In this document: one piece after another, positions 56,139-64,000 of the stretch | How positions within the stretch are numbered: the first letter of the stretch is position 1 | Layout: each line of letters opens with the position of its first letter | From: Pilasporangium apinafurcum | Lineage: Eukaryota > Oomycota > Peronosporomycetes > Pythiales > Pythiaceae | Reading direction: 5' to 3' | Length of the DNA: 64,000 nucleotides | NCBI GenBank assembly: GCA_001600495.1 | Contig: BCKE01000025.1 | Span: 206,321 to 270,320, forward strand | The notes under the pieces: model-generated | What the model was told of the DNA's origin: nothing | The model's input: only the letters and a program-made list of their open reading frames with translations | Database searches by the model: none | Translations under genes and position numbers: made by a program

Positions 56139-57063
56139 GTTTCCTGGAGCTCTTCGATCTTTGCTCTTTTTTCGATGATAAAAAAAGAGGTGAAACTTTC
56201 CAATTTATGGAATATCAAATTAGGGAATCTACCACCCACTTCAACATGGGTGGTAAAAGCTACCTTTGATCTCCTTAAAAGTACGATTGTGCCAATTTTA
56301 GCGACATGTGTTATTTATTACTTTCGGTGACAGTTACTCATTGTTTTTTGTTTTGGATTCCTTCCAGTTTTTTCAAGTGTGAATTTTTTTTACTTTTGAT
56401 GTTTTATGGCTGCGATTGTATACTTGGGAATATTGGTGTGATGAATGGAGTTGCTGATTGATTTCGTATTCGTCCCCACCCCTCAAGACCACATGACGTG
56501 ATAAATCCCACTTCACAGACCAATTGGTCAACACAATCGTGCACATCTCAACCTTTGCAACACTCCATGGCAACCAAATAGTAATTTATTCCCCCAGATA
56601 CACCCATTTTGTTCTTTTTCTTGAAAGCAAGGAACTAGGGGAAGGGGATGTCCTGTTTTCTCTCAATTAACTACCCATCTTGTCACATTGTATTCATTTT
56701 GATGTATGCTGAGGCTTTAACTAAGTTGACGACTTTGGTGTGAAGTTTTATTTTTCTTGAAATAAAACCTTTAAAACCTCATTCATGTAAAGTAAACTGT
56801 TGGATAAGAAGCCTAGCCCTAATAGGTTTTTTGACAGATTACGCCGCCATTGGTCAAAAAATGTCAGATACTGCAAGAAAACGAGTGGGGCTAAAAAACG
56901 AGGAGGCTGCCAACACTCGCTGAAAGTTGTGTGTCGCCCTGAACGGATCGCCAACAGTGTGGAATTTGCGACATCGAAAGAAGACGACGGAAGAAAAAAG
57001 GCAGATCTCTCCTCCTTTTCCTCCCGTGTATTCCAAGTAATTCTGCTTAAAAATTCAATAACC
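56139..57063. other. 0.9-kb divergent spacer
   Basis: Between the sugar transporter and the acyl-CoA synthetase, transcribed away from each other. Includes CCAATTGGTCAA-type CCAAT boxes near 56520 and 56850, and T-rich tracts. No gene. Confidence 0.45.
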
Positions 57064-59195
57064 ATGTCCAAGTACACAGTACGTTCTACACTTTCTATTC
57101 TCTCCCCACTACTTGTGGAGCTCTTTCATACTTGGACTTGATCAACTGACTCCTGAATACCTGACCGATTACCCAATGCACAGACGTGGAATATCGATGA
57201 AGAAGTGGAGATTCGTGTCGGCGAATCGGGTGCGGCAGCACTTCCACCAACGACGGTGATCGCTGCCTTCCACAAAACGCTCGCAAAGCAAGCGTCAGCT
57301 CCCGCTATGCATGTGAAGCGCGACGGTGAATGGTAAGTCTTTTTTGGAGCAACTTGTTCTTTGGCGCTACGTCACTGGCACTTAAGTTGGACCGTCTTAT
57401 GCTAATAATGATATGCTCTAGGCAAACATATACTTTCCAGCAATACTATGATCAATGTTGCGACTTCGCGAAAGCGCTTATCCACGTTGGTGTTGAACGA
57501 TTCCAGGGTGTGAGCATCATTGGTTTCAACTCACCGGAATGGGCTGTTGCAGATGTCGGTGCGATCTTGGCTGGGGCAGTGGCAGCCGGTATTTACACCA
57601 CCAACTCTCCTCCAGCGTGTGAATTCATAGCCAAGCACTCGGACTCGGCTGTGGTAGTATGCGACGGTGTGAAACAACTCGAAAAGTTTGTCGCCATTGA
57701 GCAAAACTTGCCGAAGCTGAAGGCACTCGTGATCTACAACGAACCTGTGCCAGAAGGTCTGCAAACCAAGGTTCCAGTGTACGCCTGGGATGATTTCATG
57801 AAACTCGGTGCCTCGGTCCCACAAGAAAAGCTTCAAGAACGCTTGGATGCACAGAAGCCTGGCCACTGCTGCACGCTCATTTATACGTCTGGTACGACTG
57901 GTGATCCTAAGGCTGTTATGATCTCGCACGATAACATGGCGTGGACCATTATCAGTGTCATGGCTATGGTGCATCGAAACTTTGGCCATGAGATGAACAA
58001 CAAGGATCGCTTGGTCAGTTTCTTGCCCATGTCGCATATTGCTGCGCAATTGATCGACATTATGCTCCCAATCGTTGGCGGTCTGCAAGTGTTCTTCGCG
58101 CAACCTGATGCCTTGAAGGGATCGCTGGGTGTGACGTTGAAGGAAGTGCGTCCAACGTTCTTCTTTGGTGTGCCTCGCGTGTGGGAAAAGATTGCCGAAA
58201 AGTTGTGGTCGATTGGTGCGCAGACGACTGGTATCAAGAAGCGCATTAGTACGTGGGCCAAGGCGAAGGGCGCACAAAAGACAGAGATGGCGCAATTTGG
58301 CAACAGTGGTGGCGTGCCTTGTGGCTTCGGAGTGGCCAATGCGGTTGTCTTGAGCCGTGTCAAGGAAGCGCTTGGTTTGGATCAATGCATTGCTGCGTTC
58401 AGTGGTGCAGCCCCGATTAGCAGAGAAGTGGTGGAATATTTTGGTACATTGGATATCCCGATCTATGAATTCTTTGGTCAAAGTGAATGCTGTGGTCCAC
58501 AAACGTGCAGTATGCGTGGCAACTGGAAGATTAGCACGTGCGGACGCTCCATCGACGGTACGCAAATTAAGGTCGTCCCGGAAACGCATGAGTTGATCTT
58601 CTGTGGCAGAAACCTTATGATGGGCTACCTCAAGGGCGAAGCGCAAACGAATGATACGATTGATGCTGAAGGGTGGCTGCATTCGGGTGATTGCGGGAAC
58701 ATTGATGAGGATGGATTTATGACCATCACGGGACGTATCAAAGAATTGATCATCACGGCTGGTGGTGAAAATGTTCCGCCAATTCTCATTGAAGATACAG
58801 TGAAGGAGGAAATCCAAATTTTATCGAATGCTATGGTAATTGGTGACCGTCGTAAATTCTTGACGGCGCTCTTTACATTCCGTGTAAGGATCGACGAAGA
58901 TGGCCATCCTACCGATCAACTGGATGATAAAGCGTTGAGCATTTGCAAGGAAATTGGCAGTGACGCCAAGACTGTGGCGGAAGCAAAGGCATGCTCAAAG
59001 GTGAAGGAATATGTGGACCAGGGACTGAAGCGCGCCAATTCCCGTGCCACATCGCGTGCGCAAAATGTGGGCAAGTACGTGGTCTTGGACAAGGATTTCT
59101 CGATCAACGGTGGCGAATTGACCCCAACACTCAAAACCAAGCGCAAGGTTGTGATGGAACAATACGCGGACTTGATTGAACAGATGTACGCGTAA
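57064..59195 (+). CDS. Long-chain acyl-CoA synthetase (ACSBG-like)
   Basis: There are three exons. Exon 1 is MSKYT (ATG 57064). Exon 2 (about 57182-57332) is TWNIDEEVEIRVGESGAAALPPTTVIAAFHKTLAKQASAPAMHVKRDGEW. Exon 3 (about 57421-59195) is QTYTFQQYYDQCCDFAKALIHVGV and onward. AMP-binding motifs: CTLIYTSGTTGDPKAVMISHDN (P-loop), VSFLPMSHIAAQLIDIM, EFFGQSECCGPQT, GWLHSGDCGNIDEDGFMTITGRIKELIITAGGENVPPILIEDTVKEE. The GGENVPPILIE variant and WNIDEEVEIR N-terminus are those of the bubblegum (ACSBG) subgroup. It activates long- or very-long-chain fatty acids to acyl-CoA with ATP. No transmembrane segment or PTS1 is evident. An antisense open frame of 428 residues here is an artefact. Confidence 0.95.
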
Positions 59196-59461
59196 GTAAG
59201 TGAATATGAGACGCGTTTCTCCTCAGCTATTCTGGATCAAAGCATGCAAGACGATGGTTGAGTGACTCGATTAGGCGTAAGACATTTATCAATGCGAATG
59301 ATAGTATGTGACTGCTTGGATGATCTTATTAAGTTAAGAAATATCATGTTGTATTTCTGCATAAAACGAGAAGAAACGAAACAGAAACAGCACGAGCGAG
59401 TGCATGCGACGGAATAAATTTTGAATGGCACATGTTCACCATGTTATCACTGTTGCTTGAC

Positions 59462-59978
59462 TTACTCGCGCTTGCTCTTTTGGCGCGCCAGTAAGAGTTT
59501 GATATGCTCTTCCTGTAGCTGATTATTCTTCTGGATGGCATTGTACACAGCCAATAGCATAATCACCACTGCCATCAATAGGACATGCGTGAGGTTGCAT
59601 TTCATCGCAGATGCCTTGCCTAAGACTTGCTCTAGCGCATACTTGAGGTTATTGATATCTGCCCCACACACACACGGATAAAGGAAAACAGCATATGAGT
59701 ACGGAAGCTGGAGCAAATAAAATTAGGTGAATAGAACCGTATCAAGTACATGGAGTGAGGGTATTCACAATCGGGATCGATCGGTAGCTGCGGAGATCTG
59801 CCATCAGTAACATTTGTCAGTAAGCACCATTATTCTTCCTTTGCTATTCGTCGCAAATTTACGTACTGCTGGACAGGAACAGGAATGCATGTTGGAAGTT
59901 AAACACCGCCAACCCAGAGATCAGCAACAGTATCGGTGGTAGGAATACCACTTGCGGAAGACTTAGATTTAGCAGCAT
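59462..59978 (-). CDS. Small membrane protein with ER-retrieval-like tail
   Basis: Exon 1 (59978 to about 59865) encodes MLLNLSLPQVVFLPPILLLISGLAVFNFQHAFLFLSS, a hydrophobic leader or double TM. A donor GTACGT leads to a last exon (from about 59664) with INNLKYALEQVLGKASAMKCNLTHVLLMAVVIMLLAVYNAIQKNNQLQEEHIKLLLARQKSKRE. The second part has one strong TM segment (LTHVLLMAVVIMLLAVYNA) and ends K-S-K-R-E, matching KxKxx ER-retrieval. The layout recalls BAP29/31-type ER proteins, but I cannot claim homology. An extra exon may lie between them (59740-59800). Total about 95-100 aa by this model. Confidence 0.5.
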
Positions 59979-60041
59979 TGGGGGTCTTTTCTTCTCTCGC
60001 CTTCCTCTTGTCAAATGAACTGGATACGTAACACTCAGATC

Positions 60042-60245
60042 TTAATTTAGTGACATTCCGCCGTTGATAAACATTGAACCGTACAGGGTGGCTAATTCAT
60101 GATACGTCACTGAAACGAGGGAATGTGGAGTCGTCCAATCAAATTTGAGATATTTTTCTATTGACCAATGAATACTCATCTCGTGTGATCTATAAATGGC
60201 TCCATCGGTGCCGGATAAAAATATGTTCATACTTTCTGTAGCCAT
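60042..60245 (-). CDS. Possible short protein, unknown
   Basis: An ATG-initiated 67-aa frame, MATESMNIFLSGTDGAIYRSHEMSIHWSIEKYLKFDWTTPHSLVSVTYHELATLYGSMFINGGMSLN. The segment NIFLSGTDGAIYRS resembles one blade of a BNR/beta-propeller repeat, but nothing else supports it. It lies in the space between the small membrane protein and the CFAP-like gene and may be chance. Confidence 0.2.
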   Translation of the reverse strand: MATESMNIFLSGTDGAIYRSHEMSIHWSIEKYLKFDWTTPHSLVSVTYHELATLYGSMFINGGMSLN

Positions 60246-60360
60246 GATGCATGAGTAGTGTGCATGGCATCACCAACTGCGCTTCGAGTCTTCCTCTGCA
60301 GCATATTTCCAGAACATAGCATTAGTAAAAAGAGTATACAAACCCATTAAAGTATTGACA

Positions 60361-60959
60361 ATGCTGGGTGGAGGTGGCTCCAACATTCTCCGTGGTGGGA
60401 AACGCAGCTACGATTGCAAGACACTCGTGGGCAACTTTGTTGAGGAAACATATCGTCCAGGCGCGGTCAAGGAATCATGGAATGGTGGTGTCAAATACGA
60501 AACCAGCACAAAACACCAAATGCTTGACGGTGTGGGCACCAAAACGTATGAATTCGGTTCAGGGCTCAAGAGAGGTGAGGATTTCAAGTACGATTATCAG
60601 CAGCTCATTGGACCAGACAAGACGCGAGGAAGCAAGGACTGGGTCTCATTGTCCCATTCTGCGCACTGTAATTCAGTTAAGGTAAGCCATACCGCTACCA
60701 TAATGTGTATGTGTCATATTCGCAATACTGAAAGTATTTTCTTACCGTGAAGCCGACAGAATTTGCCGCTCCACGTGAACTACAAGGCCGACGAATGCCA
60801 GATGATGAGCTGCATCAGCACCGTCAACGGTGGACGAATGAATGTGATGCAATGGTGAAAAGTCGATATGTCACAGAAACGTCTGCCACTTTGGATTCGG
60901 TCGTAAAGCCATGCTTTCGCAAAGAGCTTACCAAGCCCTCTCCACCATCCTTTAAATGA
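60361..60959 (+). CDS. Small conserved protein, possibly flagellum-associated
   Basis: Two exons of 107 and 68 codons (60361-60681, 60753-60959) join in phase zero to give 175 aa: MLGGGGSNILRGGKRSYDCKTLVGNFVEETYRPGAVKESWNGGVKYETSTKHQML...NSVK | PTEFAAPRELQGRRMPDDELHQHRQRWTNECDAMVKSRYVTETSATLDSVV. Basic, Gly/Tyr-rich and lacking TM or catalytic motifs. The LVGNFVEE segment and length recall CFAP107-type microtubule inner proteins of cilia, which is only a pattern-level impression. Zoospore-producing organisms keep such proteins. Confidence 0.6.
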
Positions 60960-61243
60960 AATAACCTTATATCTTGTTGATGCCCCCCATAAATTCAACA
61001 CAGACAATGACAGGACCACGACACACGTTATTTATCGTTGGTTTCTCTGATATCACTCTGGTGATAATATTTCTTTCATGTTTTGCGATTGTTTTGTTCA
61101 GTGGACAGACTCCTTTTTTATTTTGAGTAATACCTATGCATCTTTCAATATGCACGTGTTCTTGTCGCTACATTCAGAGTATATAGAGTATCGTTAGTCA
61201 TGTACACGTGTAAACAAATACAACTAGCACAACAGAAGAATTC

Positions 61244-62421
61244 TTACGCTCTCAGATCGATCACCATGACACAAATGTTGTCTAAGCTTCCTCGTGCATA
61301 GGCTTGTTCCATGATATGCTTGGCCGCTGCCTGCGGGTCCTCAAATCGCATCGCCATCTGTGCAGCGTCTTCATTCGTGATCGTATCCCACACACCATCG
61401 CTTGCCAGTACCAGAAAGCGGTCGTTCTTGGTGCGCGTAACTTCTTTTACTTCCGGGTCAGCGATCACAAACGGCTTGAGCATTCGGTCACCAATAGCAC
61501 GAGAAACCGCCAAGATGCCTTCGACCCGCCAGACTCCCCAAAATACCACCGAGCCACCCAGTTCTTGAACGCGCTTGCGCTCATCAGGGCGATTTGGTTT
61601 ATGATCTGCGGTCAGTGCAGTAACTTTGCCGTTGCTATGTACCACAATGGCTCGAGAATCACCCACATGGGCTACAAAGAGTTTCTCGCCCTGTGTGAGC
61701 ACCACCACAGCGGTGGTGCCATCTTCGGCATTCTTGCGGTTCGCAATATGCATATACTACATATAAGTAGAATGGTAAATACGTGTATGATAGTGAAAGG
61801 GAATGAGGTAGCAAATGATGCATGGTGGACCTCTTGATCTGTGCGCTGAAATCCATTCTTCAAAGCTGTTGCAGGCTCTTTCGTGATCATCGGTTCCCGA
61901 ATCACATTTTGACACATCGCTTGCACACAGTAACTGCATAAATGCTTCCTCAGCTCTAATAACTTACGCCATGCTTGTCTGAACAAAACATATTTGTACG
62001 TACTTGGCTGCGCCATCGCCACCATGGCCATCAAAGATTCCATAAAAAGACTGCTCAGGGTCACCATTCAAATCACCCAGCGCGACGTGTCGATCTTCCA
62101 TGTATGGTCGTCGACCTTGCATCTGTGAGACCCCATACCGATAGAATACGGCCGGGTTGATGGGTGGGCACATCGGGAGTTCGAATGGTGCCAGGCTGGT
62201 TCTATGAATAATTAACGACAAATTTGCCATAATACAGCAAGCAGTTCATTACCTGCAAGTATCATGCATATAGTGGACAAAAGAAAAAGTTACCTCCATG
62301 ACGCGGCGGCAAATTTGAGGAAACCGAGCACAAGAACGAAGAGAAACGCGTGACTGAGGTAGCTCTCGCGGAGCATATGCGCCATAGACTGAATCATCTC
62401 GAGATTCAACGCCGAGGCCAT
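61244..62421 (-). CDS. PP2C family (PPM) protein phosphatase with N-terminal membrane anchor
   Basis: There are four exons. Exon 1 (62421 to about 62295) is MASALNLEMIQSMAHMLRESYLSHAFLFVLVLGFLKFAAASW; residues 24-40 are a hydrophobic anchor. Exon 2 (about 62202-62006) is TSLAPFELPMCPPINPAVFYRYGVSQMQGRRPYMEDRHVALGDLNGDPEQSFYGIFDGHGGDGAA. Exon 3 (about 61933-61831) is YCVQAMCQNVIREPMITKEPATALKNGFQRTDQE. Exon 4 (61756-61244) is YMHIANRKNAEDGTTAVVVLTQGEKLFVAHVGDSRAIVVHSNGKV...GILAVSRAIGDRMLKPFVIADPEV...FLVLASDGVWDTITNEDAAQMAM...DNICVMVIDLRA. The metal-site acids (MEDRH, DGHGG, SDGVWD, DN) are all present, so it should be an active Mg/Mn-dependent Ser/Thr phosphatase. The anchor suggests an ER or other membrane location. 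Confidence 0.93.
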
Positions 62422-62872
62422 CAGAGAAAACTTGTGCTTTCTGTCTTTCTCTGTATGCGACTATGTGTGTGTGTGTGTGTGTGTTTAAGCGCAGCTAGCA
62501 GTAAGCGAGAGAATCCTCAGTCTCTTCCTTCCTTCCTTCTTGGCACAGGCGGATGATGGAAACGCGATGATGCTGGTCGCTTTGCCACTTACGGTATGTA
62601 TGAAGGTATTGAATCAGCATTTAAAGTTTCACCCAATGAATAGCCGTTACGCGTTAATTCAACTTTAATTTTAGCCAATGAATACGCGTTAGGCATCGTC
62701 CATTGGTGGCGGGAACTGTCCTGGTTTGTGGAATCAAGGCAGGTCCACCTCCAACACGACAAAATCAAACTGTAATGTTGAGCTGATCCTCTTTGATCGT
62801 GGATTGACTTGTACCTCTCAAATGACCCGAATGGTAATGCTAATGAATGAAATATTAAATTTGCTAAGGTTA
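62422..62872. promoter_or_regulatory. Spacer with GT microsatellite and repeated CCAATGAATA elements
   Basis: A (TG)n microsatellite occupies about 62464-62484. Further on, CCAATGAATA occurs twice (62633-62642 and 62675-62684), each followed within 13 bases by CGCGTTA, and a reverse CCAAT box (ATTGG) sits near 62702. This is the upstream side of the PP2C gene. The duplicated boxes look like bound regulatory sites, but no factor can be named. Confidence 0.45.
62464..62484. repeat. (TG)n microsatellite
   Basis: Ten uninterrupted TG units in the PP2C upstream flank; likely length-polymorphic. Confidence 0.9.
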
Positions 62873-63648
62873 CTATGCGTGGCCACCTAAAATTTGGTCA
62901 CCATATGTCACTACCAGCTCATGCTGATGGTTGATGAAAATGGAACCGATCGTGAGCTTCGGCAGCAATGTCTGAGCCGGATCATTTAATAAGAAAGACG
63001 TGAATCGTTCATTTTCAATCGTACAGAGCACCGCTGGATGGCTCATACGTAGGAAGTAACTAAAGAAAGCATATACAGCCGTTAGTACCTTGCGAAATTC
63101 TGTAGCTTCTTCTAGTTCACTTGTTGTCTCACCGTTGTGCGTAAATGCTGTAACCTGAGGCAGACGCAAAGAGTCCAATGGTGTTTCGCGGGAAGAAATT
63201 CAACACTCCATGAAATTCACGTAAATAGCGTACACCAACTGGTTTTTTCTCGTTTTTGCATTGCGTCACCACTTCCACTTCCAGGTCTGGAAGCTGCCAT
63301 ACACCCTATATCCGCATCATTGCAATATGTATTGCACAACTCCACTCAGAGAAAAAAGTATGAATAATGCATACTCGCATACCACACGCCTACCTCATGG
63401 TCAATACCGCCGTCTCTCGATAGCTGTGTCGCCACCAGCGCGCAGTTGAGCGTTTGCATGACCGTTACGACTTGCTCTTCGAAATGCAAACCCTTCAACC
63501 TACTCGTCGGTACAGCTGCACATCCATCGTCAAAGGACAACACCTGCGTTGAAAATTGCCGCTGTCTCTTCCCAACTACTGTTCTGTTCCTTATTGCTGC
63601 ACCAGCGGCAAGTGATGCGACTCTGGTGCGCTGCAGCATCGTGCTCAT
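62873..63648 (-). CDS. Rrg7/Mrr-type restriction-endonuclease-fold protein, probably mitochondrial
   Basis: Exon 1 (63648 to about 63393) starts MSTMLQRTRVASLAAGAAIRNRTVVGKRQRQFSTQ, an Arg/Ser-rich mitochondrial-type presequence, then LKGLHFEEQVVTVMQTLNCALVATQLSRDGGIDHE. Exon 2 (about 63303-63164) reads GVWQLPDLEVEVVTQCKNEKKPVGVRYLREFHGVLNFFPRNTIGLFASAS. Exon 3 continues AFTHNGETTSELEEATEFRKVLTAVYAFFSYFLRMSHPAVLCTIENERF to the stop at 62873. HFEEQV, GGID and QCK-x-K with REFHG map onto the E-D-QxK core of the Mrr/DUF2034 (yeast Rrg7) family. Fungal members are needed for respiratory growth. Whether it cuts DNA is not known. An extra ATG at 63699 exists upstream but gives a worse presequence. 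Confidence 0.75.
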
Positions 63649-63731
63649 TCCACGGCCATCAAACCTGCAACGATCCAATATCTCAGTACCATATCTCATT
63701 CATATAAGTTAATAAAATGTGTATTTAACAA

Positions 63732-63985
63732 GCGATCCGTGAGCCAACGGGGCCAAAAATAGCCTAATTCGTAGGTTGGGCAAAATCCAAAAGAGCCGCT
63801 ATTTGGACTTGACGAGAACGCTCGGCTGATCGAAACAATTTTGCTTAAGAAAACCTCATTCCCGTTGCTATTATCAAAGCGGCAACACTCATAGAGGAGA
63901 ACTAACGCCACAAAAATTGTATTCTTCATCGCATGGTCATCGATTTTGCGATTGTTAGGACATTTCAGGTACCACATATGTGCCA
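63732..63985 (+). repeat. Dispersed repeat, copy 2 (may run off the window end)
   Basis: Second copy of the repeat at 51343-51600, same orientation, shared anchors GCCAAAAATAGCCTAATTCG and GGTCATCGATTTTGCGATT. The minus-strand frame NRKIDDHAMKNTIFVALVLLYECCRFDNSNGNEVFLSK matches the copy 1 frame at about half its residues. The end could not be placed because similarity fades close to the window edge. Confidence 0.7.
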
Positions 63986-64000
63986 CTTGTACCATTTATG

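Noticed and set aside
57531-58817. 428-residue open frame on the minus strand
   Set aside because: Exactly antisense to the acyl-CoA synthetase core. Its composition (His/Arg/Thr-rich, no motifs) is explained by the biased codons of the sense gene.

Overview
The window is a gene-dense stretch of a eukaryotic nuclear genome. Genes lie on both strands, are often separated by only 100-300 bp, and carry short GT-AG introns (mostly about 45-110 nt). I read it as an oomycete (stramenopile). The evidence is a signal-peptide protein with an RRLR motif, an ankyrin-FYVE-TPR protein, an ankyrin/Tudor-like protein, a calpain-like family member, and a decayed TnpB/Fanzor-type element. Flagellar or basal-body proteins (SF-assemblin-like, calcyphosin-like, a short CFAP-like protein) suggest an organism with zoospores. 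The moderate A+T content and many introns would fit an Albugo-like or other plant-pathogenic oomycete. The genus is inference.

Layout. 1-5.1 kb: the 3' end of a coiled-coil gene, then a large ankyrin/Tudor-like gene. 5.2-10.5 kb, minus: M1 aminopeptidase and a ketopantoate-reductase-like gene. 10.8-14.0 kb: calpain-like pseudoprotease. 14.3-16.0 kb: R2R3-MYB factor. 17.6 kb: RPL12. 18.6-20.7 kb, minus: calcyphosin-like EF-hand gene, possibly spliced to a lumazine-synthase-like domain. 22.0-25.5 kb, minus: CMR1/WDR76-like WD40 protein and a phytanoyl-CoA dioxygenase-like enzyme. 25.7-30.4 kb: a longin-like unknown, AFG1-type ATPase, and the RxLR-like secreted protein. 30.8-32.2 kb: ZIP metal transporter. 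33.8-34.6 kb: Fanzor relic. 34.9-39.6 kb, minus: VAC14 and MnmA/TRMU. 39.8-47.9 kb: RNase III-like protein, CHZ1-like chaperone, SF-assemblin-like, RPL37, Pif1 helicase, TAF10. 48.3-50.4 kb: ankyrin-FYVE-TPR protein. 51.3 kb: a repeat whose second copy closes the window at 63.7 kb. 52.3-59.2 kb: 2-phosphoglycerate-kinase-like P-loop protein, nucleotide-sugar transporter, acyl-CoA synthetase. 59.4-63.7 kb: a small ER-type membrane protein, the CFAP-like protein, a membrane-anchored PP2C, and an Rrg7/Mrr-type mitochondrial nuclease-like protein.

There is no operon logic; the genes are mostly ordinary housekeeping functions. Several are probably mitochondrial (AFG1-like, MnmA/TRMU, RNase III-like/mL44, Rrg7-like). 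Two touch the phosphoinositide/endosomal system (VAC14, FYVE protein). The accessory items most worth follow-up are the Fanzor relic, the RxLR-like protein, the possible RibH-like/EF-hand fusion, the calpain pseudoprotease and the dispersed repeat. Intron boundaries were placed by eye from GT/AG, reading frame and family conservation, so they are approximate.
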